Assembly (NCBI GenBank): GCA_034429475.1
Contig: DAOUGD010000027.1
Location: 1 to 22,638 of the forward strand
From: JAKQHY01 sp034429475
GTDB taxonomy: Bacteria; Chloroflexota; Anaerolineae; B4-G1; SLSP01
DNA length: 22,638 bases
Reading direction: 5' to 3'
Shown here in pieces: positions 1 to 10,155 of the stretch. A model generated the notes under the pieces. That model was given only the letters and a program-made list of their open reading frames with translations, was not told the DNA's origin and ran no database searches. The number at the start of each line of letters is the position of its first letter. Position 1 is the first letter of the stretch. Position numbers and translations under genes: made by a program.

Positions 1-82
1 GCGGGCGTAGCCCGCCCACGAAAAAATACCCTCCTGAAAGCGGCTTTAGCCGCAAGACCCGGCGCAGCGGCACAACGCCGCT
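1..82. repeat. Cluster of three short palindromes in the 3' flank
   Basis: Three hairpin-forming palindromes follow one another: 1-15 (GCGGGC, loop GTA, GCCCGC), 40-53 (GCGGC, loop TTTA, GCCGC) and 66-82 (AGCGGC, loop ACAAC, GCCGCT, then ATAATTTT). The TTTA-loop type recurs at 4086-4099 and 7141-7154, so this is a dispersed family. The last hairpin with its ATAATTTT tail could end plus-strand transcription arriving from outside the window; the T-run is weak. Bases 83-160 show nothing else that I can support. Confidence 0.55.
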
Positions 83-160
83 ATAATTTTCGGATAGGTT
101 CTAAATCTTATAACGTAACCCACGATTTTCAATGAAGAATAGGAAGGTTGATTTACATTT

Positions 161-190
161 TTCTTGGCGGCTTTGCGCCTTTGCGTGAGA
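161..190. repeat. Half copy of the CTTTGCG/CGTGA dispersed repeat
   Basis: This stretch carries the CTTTGCGCCTTTGCGTGA core that also forms the right arm of the full element at 5678-5745, with few differences. Only one arm is present here. It lies just beyond the stop codon of the large regulator gene, as such intergenic repeats commonly do. Confidence 0.6.
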
Positions 191-211
191 TGTTTAGTTT
201 CTTCAGTGGAG

Positions 212-3871
<3,660 letters not shown>

Positions 3872-3918
3872 CCTCACACGCTTTCAAGCGGCGTCGCCGC
3901 GCGCTCGATGATGTCCAA

Positions 3919-3946
3919 AGCCTATCACCATCGGGGCATTTGACAA
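3919..3946 (-). promoter_or_regulatory. Weak candidate promoter of the hybrid regulator
   Basis: On the minus strand TTGTCA (3941-3946) is followed after 16 nt by TAGGCT (3919-3924), a poor -10. It would start transcription about 45 nt before ATG 3871. Its -35 lies next to the -35 of the opposing operon, so the two promoters may compete. The -10 match is low and the call is tentative. Confidence 0.3.
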
Positions 3947-3961
3947 GTGACGATTGACTAA
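3941..3961 (+). repeat. Three in-phase TGACNNN heptamers over the operon -35
   Basis: TGACAAG, TGACGAT and TGACTAA follow one another without a gap, and the last overlaps the -35 TTGACT of the dehydrogenase promoter. Direct repeats next to a -35 suit an AraC-type operator. They may instead belong to the heptamer-repeat family seen before other genes in this window. Confidence 0.5.
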
Positions 3962-3982
3962 ACCCGCATCCCCGCCTATACT
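3954..3982 (+). promoter_or_regulatory. Sigma-70-type promoter of the dehydrogenase operon
   Basis: TTGACT (3954-3959) and TATACT (3977-3982) are separated by 17 nt, close to the vegetative consensus. Transcription should start near 3989, giving a leader of about 185 nt before the first ATG at 4175. The leader holds three GGATT direct repeats (4025-4048) and a nested palindrome (4080-4126). Confidence 0.7.
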
Positions 3983-4024
3983 CACCCCCGTTGATAACGG
4001 CGCAGCAAAACAAAATCTGTCAAT

Positions 4025-4048
4025 GGATTCAACGGATTGAAACGGATT
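4025..4048 (+). repeat. Three GGATT direct repeats in the operon leader
   Basis: GGATT occurs at 4025, 4034 and 4044, at spacings of 9 and 10 nt, the second and third within ACGGATT. This near-helical spacing could bind a regulator on one DNA face. It also resembles dispersed intergenic repeats of environmental genomes (recollection, not checked). Confidence 0.4.
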
Positions 4049-4079
4049 TCTGATCCTCAGTCGATCAAAGATTGGGTTC

Positions 4080-4126
4080 GTAGTAACCGCTTTAGCGGTC
4101 TCTGAAACGGCTGAAGCCGTTACTAC
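4080..4126 (+). repeat. Nested palindrome with two inner hairpins
   Basis: An outer stem GTAGTAAC (4080-4087) pairs with GTTACTAC (4119-4126). Inside lie ACCGC-TTTA-GCGGT (4086-4099) and AACGGC-TGAA-GCCGTT (4106-4121). The innermost bases of the outer stem overlap the inner stems, so a compact three-way junction or alternative folds are possible. It falls within the predicted 5' leader of the dehydrogenase operon, about 50 nt before the start codon. Confidence 0.65.
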
Positions 4127-4174
4127 CAGCCTAAATCCTCACATTCTGCTGATCCTGTTATTTTGGAGGATTAC

Positions 4175-5662
4175 ATGGAAAAAACCTATGACATCATTCT
4201 GATTGGGGCAGGCGTGGTGGGGGCGATGACGGCCCGCGCCCTTTCTCGCTATGCCCTCGATATTTTGTGGATCGAAAAAGAGGCCGACATCTGCACCGGC
4301 GCGACGGCGGCCAACTCGGCCATCGTCCACGGCGGTTACGATGCGCCGCCCGGATCGCTCAAGGCCGTGATGAACGTCCGAGGCAACGCGCTGTGGGATC
4401 TGCTCGCGGCGGAACTGCACTTCGCCTTCGCGCGCAGCGGCACCTACGTCGCAGCCATCGGCGCGGACGAGGCGCACGCGCTGGAAGACCTCAAGGCGCG
4501 CGGCGACCTCAACGGCGTCCCCACGGAGATCATCTCCGGCGCGGAGATGCTGCGGCGCGAACCGCAGATCAACCCGGCGGTCAGCGCCGCGCTCTACTGC
4601 CCTTCCGGCGGCCTCTGCGATCCTTGGGGCGTGACCATCGCCGCCGCCGAGAATGCGGTGATGAACGGCGTCGAGTTGCGCCTCACGACCCGTTTTGAGG
4701 ACTTCCTGTGGGATGCGGACGCGCCCCGGCGTATCGTTGGCGTCCGCACGAATCAGGGAGATTTCTATGGACGATGGGTCATCAACGCCGCCGGCCTCTA
4801 CGCCGACGCCGTGATGCACCAGGCCGGCGTGCGCCCGGAATTCAGCATCACGGCGCGACGCGGCGAGTATTACGTGATGGATCGCGCCAAAGTGCAAATC
4901 GGCGCCGTCCTCTTCCCCGTGCCCTCAAAGGTCAGCAAGGGCATCGTCGTCGCCGCGACGCTGCACGGCAATGCGCTCGTCGGCCCGAATGCGGAGGAGG
5001 TCGCCGACAAGGAGGACGTGGACGTGACGCCAGCAGGGATGCGCGAGGTGTGGAACGGCGCGCAGAAGCTGGTTCCCGGCCTGACTCAGCGCGACGTGAT
5101 CGCCGTCTTCGCGGGATTACGGCCGGCCGGCAACGCCCCCTGCCTCACGCCCGGCGTGGACTACAAGAAGGACTTCATCATCGAAATCCCGGAAGGCATC
5201 CAGGGCTTCGTCAACCTGGGGGGGATGGAGTCGCCCGCGCTTTCGGCGGCGCCGGCGATTGCGCTGCGCGTGGTTGAGTTGCTGGCCGGCGCCGGGATGG
5301 CCTTGCAGGAAAAGCCAACGTGGAACCCCATCCGCCCGGCGCGCCCGGTGTTCCGCCACCTGACGCACGAAGAACAGGCCGCGCTCGTCGCCCAGGACCC
5401 GCGTTACGGGCGCGTCATCTGCCGCTGCGAGTCCGTCACCGAGGGCGAGATCGTCGCCGAAATCCACGCGCCCATCCCCGCGACCACCTACGACGCGATC
5501 AAGCGCCGCACCTGGCTGGGGACAGGCCGCTGCATGGGCGGCTTCGACATGCCGCGCGTCGTGGACATCCTGGCCCGCGAGCTGGGCGTGGACCCGTTGA
5601 CCATCAGCAAGAAGGGGCGCGGCTCCGAATTCCTCTTCCGCCGCACGAAGGAGGCATCATGA
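4175..5662 (+). CDS. GlpA-like FAD-dependent glycerol-3-phosphate dehydrogenase family protein with degenerate BFD-type Fe-S domain
   Basis: The 495-residue product belongs to the DAO/GlpA family, which oxidises glycerol-3-phosphate to dihydroxyacetone phosphate with FAD. An N-terminal Rossmann motif GAGVVG (11-16), the acidic IEKE (33-36) that binds the adenosine ribose, and ATAANSAIVHGGYD (43-56) are typical of the family. The C-terminal part (about 412-470) resembles the BFD-like [2Fe-2S] domain: CRCES (Cys416, Cys418) and GRCMGGFDMP (Cys453). The usual fourth cysteine is aspartate at 458, so the cluster may be lost or altered. ATG 4175 is preceded by GGAGG (4165-4169); a TTG twelve bases upstream overlaps that site and is rejected. 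The gene leads a three-gene cassette like Thermotoga TM1432-TM1434 (known context). The exact substrate is not provable here; another 2-hydroxy acid or polyol phosphate is possible. Confidence 0.88.
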   Translation: MEKTYDIILIGAGVVGAMTARALSRYALDILWIEKEADICTGATAANSAIVHGGYDAPPGSLKAVMNVRGNALWDLLAAELHFAFARSGTYVAAIGADEAHALEDLKARGDLNGVPTEIISGAEMLRREPQINPAVSAALYCPSGGLCDPWGVTIAAAENAVMNGVELRLTTRFEDFLWDADAPRRIVGVRTNQGDFYGRWVINAAGLYADAVMHQAGVRPEFSITARRGEYYVMDRAKVQIGAVLFPVPSKVSKGIVVAATLHGNALVGPNAEEVADKEDVDVTPAGMREVWNGAQKLVPGLTQRDVIAVFAGLRPAGNAPCLTPGVDYKKDFIIEIPEGIQGFVNLGGMESPALSAAPAIALRVVELLAGAGMALQEKPTWNPIRPARPVFRHLTHEEQAALVAQDPRYGRVICRCESVTEGEIVAEIHAPIPATTYDAIKRRTWLGTGRCMGGFDMPRVVDILARELGVDPLTISKKGRGSEFLFRRTKEAS

Positions 5663-5778
5663 GCTACAAAACGAAAATTTCACGCAAAGACGCCAAGACG
5701 CAAAGTTTTCTCGATCTCTTCGCGCCTTTGCGCCTTTACGTGAAACAGGACTTCATTTCGGGGGTGCATAACCGATGA
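5659..5778 (+). CDS. 39-residue repeat-derived micro-ORF bridging two operon genes
   Basis: ATG 5659 overlaps the stop of the dehydrogenase gene as ATGA, and its own TGA (5776-5778) overlaps ATG 5775 of the next gene as ATGA. A perfect AAGGAGG (5648-5654) lies 4 nt upstream, so ribosomes should initiate here. After the first six residues (MSYKTK) the reading frame runs into the palindromic element 5678-5745, and I recognise no protein family. The first residues resemble the start of the downstream enzyme (KTKYD near residue 6). This probably marks that gene's original start, displaced by the insertion. It is most likely a coupling relic and not a functional peptide. Confidence 0.45.
   Translation: MSYKTKISRKDAKTQSFLDLFAPLRLYVKQDFISGVHNR
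5678..5745. repeat. Palindromic CGCAAAG/CTTTGCG element inserted in the operon
   Basis: The element begins TTTCACGCAAAG and ends CTTTACGTGAAA. The arms are about 24 nt, pair with a few mismatches or G-T pairs, and flank a loop of roughly 16-20 nt. It sits between the overlapping ends of two operon genes. A half copy is present at 161-190. It has no coding capacity for a transposase; a MITE-like or REP-like origin is inferred. Confidence 0.7.
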
Positions 5779-7061
5779 ATAAACCATTGAAGACTAAGTA
5801 CGACGTGATTGTGATCGGCGCGGGGCCGGGCGGGTTGGCGGCGGCGATTGAGGCGAAGAAGGCAGGCGCGGCGGACGTGTTGATGATTGACCGCGACCTG
5901 GAATTGGGCGGTATTTTGCTCCAGTGCATCCACAACGGCTTCGGCGTGGAGACGTTCAAGGAGGACTTGACCGGCCCCAGTTACGCGCAGCGTTTCATCC
6001 ACGACGCGCTGACGGTGGGCATTGAGTATTGGCTGGACGCGATGGTGCTCGACGTGACGCCTGACCATCAGGTGTACGTGACCGGCAGCAAGGGTGGATT
6101 CCAGGTGGTGGAAGGAACCGCCATCGTGCTGGCGATGGGCTGCCGCGAGCGCACCCGCGCGCAAATCCGCATCCCCGGCCCGCGCCCGGCGGGCGTCTAT
6201 ACGGCGGGGACGGCGCAGCGGTGGGTCAACGTGGAGGGGTACATGCCCGGCAAGAATTTCGTCATCCTGGGATCGGGCGACATCGGGATGATTATGGCGC
6301 GCCGGCTCACCTTCGAGGGCGCCAAAGTCGAGCGCGTGCTGGAGGTGATGCCCTACCTCACCGGCCTCAGCCGCAACTACGTCCAATGCCTGCTGGACTT
6401 CGACATCCCGCTGCAACTGCGCCACACCGTTAAACGCATCATTGGCAGAAATCGCGTCGAGGCGGTTGAGGCGGCGGCGGTGGATGAAAAATGGCAGTAT
6501 ATCCCCGGCAGCGAGGAGGTCATCCCTTGCGACACACTGCTGCTTTCGGTGGGGCTGATCCCCGAAAACGAGCTGTCGCAGAAGGCGGGCGTGGCCCTCG
6601 ACCCCATCACCGGCGGCCCTTATGTGGACGAGGGCTTCCAGACAAGCGTGCCGGGCGTGTTTGCGGCCGGCAACGTCGTCCACGTCTACGATCTGGTGGA
6701 TTGGGTCACGCGGGCGGGGATGGTGGCCGGGCGGCGCGCGGCGCAGTACGCGCAGTGCGAGTGCGTGAAGGAGGCGACCACTATCCCCACCGCCGCCGGC
6801 GAAAACGTGCGCTACGTCGTGCCACACCGCGTGAACCCGGAAACGCTGACGACAGAGGAAGTCATGCTCCAGATGCGGGTCACGCAGCCGATTGAAGCCG
6901 CCGTGCGCGTCGAAGTTTACGACGGCGACACTCTGATTACGCGAAAGACCGAGCGGTACGCCCGCCCTGGCGAGATGGTCAGCATCGCGCTCAAAGGGAA
7001 GGACTACGACGCCGTCCGACAGGCAAAGACGCTCGCTGTGCGCATCGTGCGGAAAGAATGA
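5775..7061 (+). CDS. FAD/NAD(P)-binding oxidoreductase of the GlpA-DUF1667 cassette
   Basis: This 428-residue pyridine nucleotide-disulfide-type flavoprotein has an FAD motif GAGPGG (15-20), a second dinucleotide motif GSGDIG (166-171) and GVFAAGN (294-300), where FAD is typically bound. Residues from about 335 form a small beta-rich C-terminal domain. Cysteines at 51 and 123 do not form a CxxC redox pair, so it is not a classical disulfide reductase. In related cassettes this protein is thought to pass electrons between the GlpA-like dehydrogenase and NAD or another carrier (family context; direction not shown here). ATG 5775 overlaps the micro-ORF stop, with GGGGGT at 5760-5765 as a weak ribosome site. 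An ancestral start at 5659 was probably displaced by the repeat. The three-gene order supports a shared membrane or soluble complex. Confidence 0.88.
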   Translation: MNKPLKTKYDVIVIGAGPGGLAAAIEAKKAGAADVLMIDRDLELGGILLQCIHNGFGVETFKEDLTGPSYAQRFIHDALTVGIEYWLDAMVLDVTPDHQVYVTGSKGGFQVVEGTAIVLAMGCRERTRAQIRIPGPRPAGVYTAGTAQRWVNVEGYMPGKNFVILGSGDIGMIMARRLTFEGAKVERVLEVMPYLTGLSRNYVQCLLDFDIPLQLRHTVKRIIGRNRVEAVEAAAVDEKWQYIPGSEEVIPCDTLLLSVGLIPENELSQKAGVALDPITGGPYVDEGFQTSVPGVFAAGNVVHVYDLVDWVTRAGMVAGRRAAQYAQCECVKEATTIPTAAGENVRYVVPHRVNPETLTTEEVMLQMRVTQPIEAAVRVEVYDGDTLITRKTERYARPGEMVSIALKGKDYDAVRQAKTLAVRIVRKE

Positions 7062-7093
7062 AATTTACAGCCTGAAGGCCGGGGTGTAAAGAT

Positions 7094-7129
7094 GTGTTTG
7101 CGCGGGCGGCATACCGCCCGCGCAAACAC
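7094..7129. repeat. Perfect 16-bp inverted repeat inside the operon
   Basis: The arm at 7094-7109 (GTGTTTGCGCGGGCGG) pairs perfectly with 7114-7129 around a CATA loop. No T-run follows, so it is a poor intrinsic terminator. As an RNA it would be a very stable hairpin in the gap between the oxidoreductase and DUF1667 genes, able to stabilise upstream mRNA or cut expression of the last gene. Confidence 0.8.
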
Positions 7130-7140
7130 CCTCTTTAGCT

Positions 7141-7154
7141 GCCGCTTTAGCGGC
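7141..7154. repeat. TTTA-loop palindrome before the DUF1667 gene
   Basis: GCCGC-TTTA-GCGGC is the third member of the TTTA-loop palindrome family (others at 40-53 and 4086-4099). It ends 8 nt before the Shine-Dalgarno AAGGAG at 7163-7168. Confidence 0.65.
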
Positions 7155-7177
7155 CTACTCTCAAGGAGAATCATAGT

Positions 7178-7555
7178 ATGTCCACAAAAGATAAACTGAT
7201 TTGTATTACGTGCCCGATGGGATGTACGCTGGAAGCGACTCACGAGGGCAGCACGGTGTTGAAAGTGGAAGGCAATAACTGCAAGCGCGGGGCGCAGTAC
7301 GTCCAGGCGGAACTTACCGACCCGCGCCGGATGGTGGCGACCACCGTCAAGGTGCAGGGCGGCATCCATCCGCTGATGCCGGTTCACACCGCCGCGCCCT
7401 TCCCCAAGCCGCGCATCTTCGAGCTGCTGGACGCCCTGCGCCGGGTTGAAATCGCCGCGCCGGTGCGGATGGATCAGGTTGTCCTGGAAAATGCGCTGGA
7501 CACCGGCATCAATGTGCTTGCCAGCCGCGATATGCCGGGCGTCGTTGAGGTTTGA
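7178..7555 (+). CDS. DUF1667 family four-cysteine protein
   Basis: The 125-residue product begins with a cysteine pattern C-x2-C-x3-C-x18-C (Cys9, Cys12, Cys16, Cys35; CITCPMGC then NNCKRG). It resembles the N-terminal [4Fe-4S] motif of molybdopterin oxidoreductases and is the signature of DUF1667. The family is nearly always found beside a GlpA-like dehydrogenase and an FAD oxidoreductase, as here, and is presumed to carry electrons in that complex (inference from context). The C-terminal region (about 60-125) has no motif I recognise. Start ATG 7178 is backed by AAGGAG at 7163-7168. It is separated from the previous gene by 116 nt holding two strong palindromes, so its expression may be tuned separately. 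Confidence 0.85.
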   Translation: MSTKDKLICITCPMGCTLEATHEGSTVLKVEGNNCKRGAQYVQAELTDPRRMVATTVKVQGGIHPLMPVHTAAPFPKPRIFELLDALRRVEIAAPVRMDQVVLENALDTGINVLASRDMPGVVEV

Positions 7556-7590
7556 GTGTAAAAACGCTACTGGGTATGTCTGTTCTTAAT

Positions 7591-7618
7591 GACGTTTGAC
7601 GTTTGACGTCCAACTTAT
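7591..7618 (+). repeat. Heptanucleotide tandem repeat just before the GH36 ribosome site
   Basis: Four 7-nt units in exact phase: GACGTTT, GACGTTT, GACGTCC and the diverged AACTTAT. They end 4 nt before the Shine-Dalgarno GGAGG (7623-7627) of the GH36-like gene. The same arrangement, with other unit sequences, precedes three minus-strand genes (17055-17089, 19429-19484, 22464-22491). Confidence 0.7.
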
Positions 7619-7633
7619 TCTTGGAGGAAAACA

Positions 7634-9664
7634 ATGAATACCCCTTGGGCTATGCCCATTACCCAACCCGAAGATATGGCTAAAAGTCGCGCATGGGTGG
7701 GGCGCTGGTTTGCCAATGCCGTCGATCTACCCATCTCTTTTGTGCTGGACGATCAACTCGTCCACAGCATCCCCGCCGAGTGGAATCCAGGCGTAAAACG
7801 GCGTCTGCTTGACACTAACCTCATCGAGACGGTTTTCACCGGTCAAGACCCTCACACGGGCCTGAGCGTTCGGGTCGAGTGCCTGGAATACCGGGACTAC
7901 CCCGTGGTCGAGTGGGTGGCCTGGTTTACCAACACCGGCCAGGAGGCCACACCCATCCTGCGCGACATCCGCGCCCTGGATGGCGTGTTTGGCGGGGCAT
8001 CGCCCGTGTTGTGGCACTGCAACGGCGACTTCAACAGCCCGGAAGGTTATACCCCGCAGGAAACTCCCTTGCGGGTGGGCGACGTCCTCAGCTTTGCCCC
8101 CGTGGGCGGCCGGCCCTGCGATGAGGCCTTCCCTTACTACCGCCTCATGGTCGCGGACGGCGGCCTCTCCCTCGCCATTGGCTGGCCGGCACAGTGGGCT
8201 GCCAGCTTCACGGGATTGGCCGACGGCGTCCAGGTGCAAGTCGGCCAGGAAAAGATGCACCTGCGACTGCTGCCCGGTGAGAGCATCCGCACGCCGCGCA
8301 TGACCGTCATGGCCTGGGCCGGCGACCGCGCCAGGGCCGTAAACCTGTGGCGGCGGTGGTATCTGGCCCACATCCTGCCGCGCCCCAACGGCCAACCGAT
8401 GCGGCCGCTCCTGGCCGGGTGCGGCACCGATGAGGGAGAAGAATTTACCGCCGCTACCACGGAAAACCAACTCCGGTACATGGATAAGTTTGCCCGGCGC
8501 GGCATTGACCTGGACGTCTGGTGGATTGACGCCGGTTGGTATCCCTGCGAGCACACAGACGGCAGGAGAGGTTGGTGGTTCGTCGGCACCTGGGAGCCGG
8601 ATCCCAAGAGATTTCCGCATGGACTCAAGCCGGTATCCGATCACGCCGCTCGGTCCGGCGCCGATCTCTTGATCTGGTTTGAGCCGGAGCGGGTGTTTGC
8701 CGATCAAAGCCTGGATCGGGATCACCCCGAATGGCTGGTCACGCTGCCGGATGAAAACAGCCGTCTGTTGACTCTGGGCCGCCCCGACTGTCGCCAATGG
8801 CTGACCGACCATGTGTGCCGGTTGATCCAGGAGAACGGCATCAAAATCTACCGGCAGGATCACAACTTCCCGCCGCTGGAATACTGGCGCAAGGACGAGG
8901 CGCCGGATCGGCAGGGGATGAATGAGAACCTGCACGTCCAGGGCTACTTGCAGTTCTGGGACGATCTGCTGGCGCGCAATCCTGGCCTGTGGATTGACTC
9001 GTGCGCGAGCGGCGGCCGGCGCAACGACCTGGAAACGATGCGCCGTTCCGTGCCGCTACACTACAGCGACTACGGCTATGGGAACCATCCGGTCAAGCTG
9101 GCCTTTCACCGGACGCTGTACGAATGGATTCCCTACTTCAAGGACGTTACCAGCGCCTGGGACCTCGAGGGGGTGTCGCGCTTTGACCCCTGTGTAGACA
9201 GCTATTCTTATCACTGTGGTATGGCACCTATGCTGTTCGTGTCGCTGGACATCCGCCGGGACGATTACGACTACTCTCTGGCCCGGAAGCTGATCGCCAT
9301 CTGGCGGCGGGCTGCCGACCTGTTCCTCTACGGCGACTACACCCCGCATACCCCGTTCCACCGCAGCGCGCAGGCGTGGGTTGCCTGGCAATTTGACTGC
9401 TCCGAAACCGGCTGCGGGCTGATTCAGGGGATCCGTCTGCCGGAGGCGCCGGACGAAACCCTCACCGTCTATCCGCAGGGGCTTCAGTCCGAGGCGACAT
9501 ACCGCTTCGAGAACGCGGAAACCGGCGAGACGCAGGAAATCGGCGGGGCGGTTCTGCGCGACCGGGGCTTCACCCTCACGCTGCCGCCGCGCAGTGGCGT
9601 TATCTGGTTCTACAGGCGGATGGATTCCTCTGTTATGCCGAACGTCATGGAAGTTGAAGGGTAG
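7634..9664 (+). CDS. GH36-type alpha-galactosidase-like glycoside hydrolase
   Basis: The 676-residue product has the three-part plan of family GH36 (clan GH-D): an N-terminal beta-sandwich (about 1-245), a (beta/alpha)8 barrel (about 255-565) and a small C-terminal beta domain (about 575-665). Barrel motifs are WWIDAGW (296-302), LIWFEPERV (346-354), YRQDHN (406-411) with the predicted nucleophile Asp409, DSCASGGRR (455-463), and YSD (477-479) with the predicted acid/base Asp479. Retaining hydrolysis of alpha-galactosides is the family's usual reaction. In many members the residue two before the nucleophile is lysine; here it is arginine, so specificity may differ. No signal peptide is seen, which implies cytosolic action on imported oligosaccharides or glycosides. 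ATG 7634 has GGAGG 6 nt upstream. It follows the dehydrogenase cassette by 78 nt and could be transcribed with it. Confidence 0.88.
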   Translation: MNTPWAMPITQPEDMAKSRAWVGRWFANAVDLPISFVLDDQLVHSIPAEWNPGVKRRLLDTNLIETVFTGQDPHTGLSVRVECLEYRDYPVVEWVAWFTNTGQEATPILRDIRALDGVFGGASPVLWHCNGDFNSPEGYTPQETPLRVGDVLSFAPVGGRPCDEAFPYYRLMVADGGLSLAIGWPAQWAASFTGLADGVQVQVGQEKMHLRLLPGESIRTPRMTVMAWAGDRARAVNLWRRWYLAHILPRPNGQPMRPLLAGCGTDEGEEFTAATTENQLRYMDKFARRGIDLDVWWIDAGWYPCEHTDGRRGWWFVGTWEPDPKRFPHGLKPVSDHAARSGADLLIWFEPERVFADQSLDRDHPEWLVTLPDENSRLLTLGRPDCRQWLTDHVCRLIQENGIKIYRQDHNFPPLEYWRKDEAPDRQGMNENLHVQGYLQFWDDLLARNPGLWIDSCASGGRRNDLETMRRSVPLHYSDYGYGNHPVKLAFHRTLYEWIPYFKDVTSAWDLEGVSRFDPCVDSYSYHCGMAPMLFVSLDIRRDDYDYSLARKLIAIWRRAADLFLYGDYTPHTPFHRSAQAWVAWQFDCSETGCGLIQGIRLPEAPDETLTVYPQGLQSEATYRFENAETGETQEIGGAVLRDRGFTLTLPPRSGVIWFYRRMDSSVMPNVMEVEG

Positions 9665-9699
9665 TCATTAAACGATTCGTTATGGTGTACGGATAACAG

Positions 9700-10086
9700 A
9701 TGTATACGATAACATTTATCCTTACCACCATAGGTCTGGGCCTTTTATGGTCTATTCCTGGCTTTGCTATAACAAAAATTCTGGCAAGAAAAGGGATGGT
9801 ACATGATCGCCCTATCATATATATTATGTATGCAATAGGCGTGATATGCGTAACATTTTTACTGCGTCGCAATCACGTCATACTCTCATGGTGGATATAT
9901 GGGATCTCCGCTATCCTTATGCCACTGGCGGGTGCCCGAAATAAACTGATACTGACAGGGAGAAGGGGCAAATGGTGGTGGAAAAAGGCGGAATATAACA
10001 AGACTGGCCTGCTAGATATTGTGGGGGCCATCATTATTTACTTGCTCCTCGCCTTGTTACTCATTGCGGTACTCACGAGTAGATGA
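9700..10086 (+). CDS. Small four-helix membrane protein of unknown function
   Basis: I do not recognise this 128-residue protein. Hydrophobic stretches at about 2-24, 39-56, 61-80 and 105-126 predict four transmembrane helices, with a basic cytosolic loop (about 84-101, KLILTGRRGKWWWKK) between the third and fourth. Its base composition is clearly more AT-rich than the flanking genes, with many ATA and AAA codons, which suggests recent acquisition. No strong Shine-Dalgarno precedes ATG 9700. It lies 35 nt after the GH36-like gene and 69 nt before the next gene on the same strand, so it may be read through from upstream. The match of frame, hydrophobic pattern and positive-inside loop makes a real gene likely. 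Confidence 0.65.
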   Translation: MYTITFILTTIGLGLLWSIPGFAITKILARKGMVHDRPIIYIMYAIGVICVTFLLRRNHVILSWWIYGISAILMPLAGARNKLILTGRRGKWWWKKAEYNKTGLLDIVGAIIIYLLLALLLIAVLTSR

Positions 10087-10091
10087 TGGTT

Positions 10092-10112
10092 ACAATATCC
10101 AACATTCAACAT
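10092..10112 (+). repeat. Degenerate heptamers before the 316-residue gene
   Basis: ACAATAT, CCAACAT and TCAACAT follow in 7-nt phase. Only the last two are close matches. They lie about 30 nt before the ribosome site at 10144-10151, further than at the other loci, so this is a weak member of the pattern. Confidence 0.35.
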
Positions 10113-10155
10113 CTCTGTTTCCCCCCAGGACGGCTTTCTTGATAGGAGAGGATTT

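Noticed and set aside
5680..5745. CRISPR-like repeat
   Set aside because: There are only two arms in inverted orientation, with no regularly spaced direct repeats or spacers.
7094..7135. Intrinsic terminator after the FAD oxidoreductase
   Set aside because: The stem is strong, but no T-run follows and the cassette continues with DUF1667, so it is listed as a repeat.
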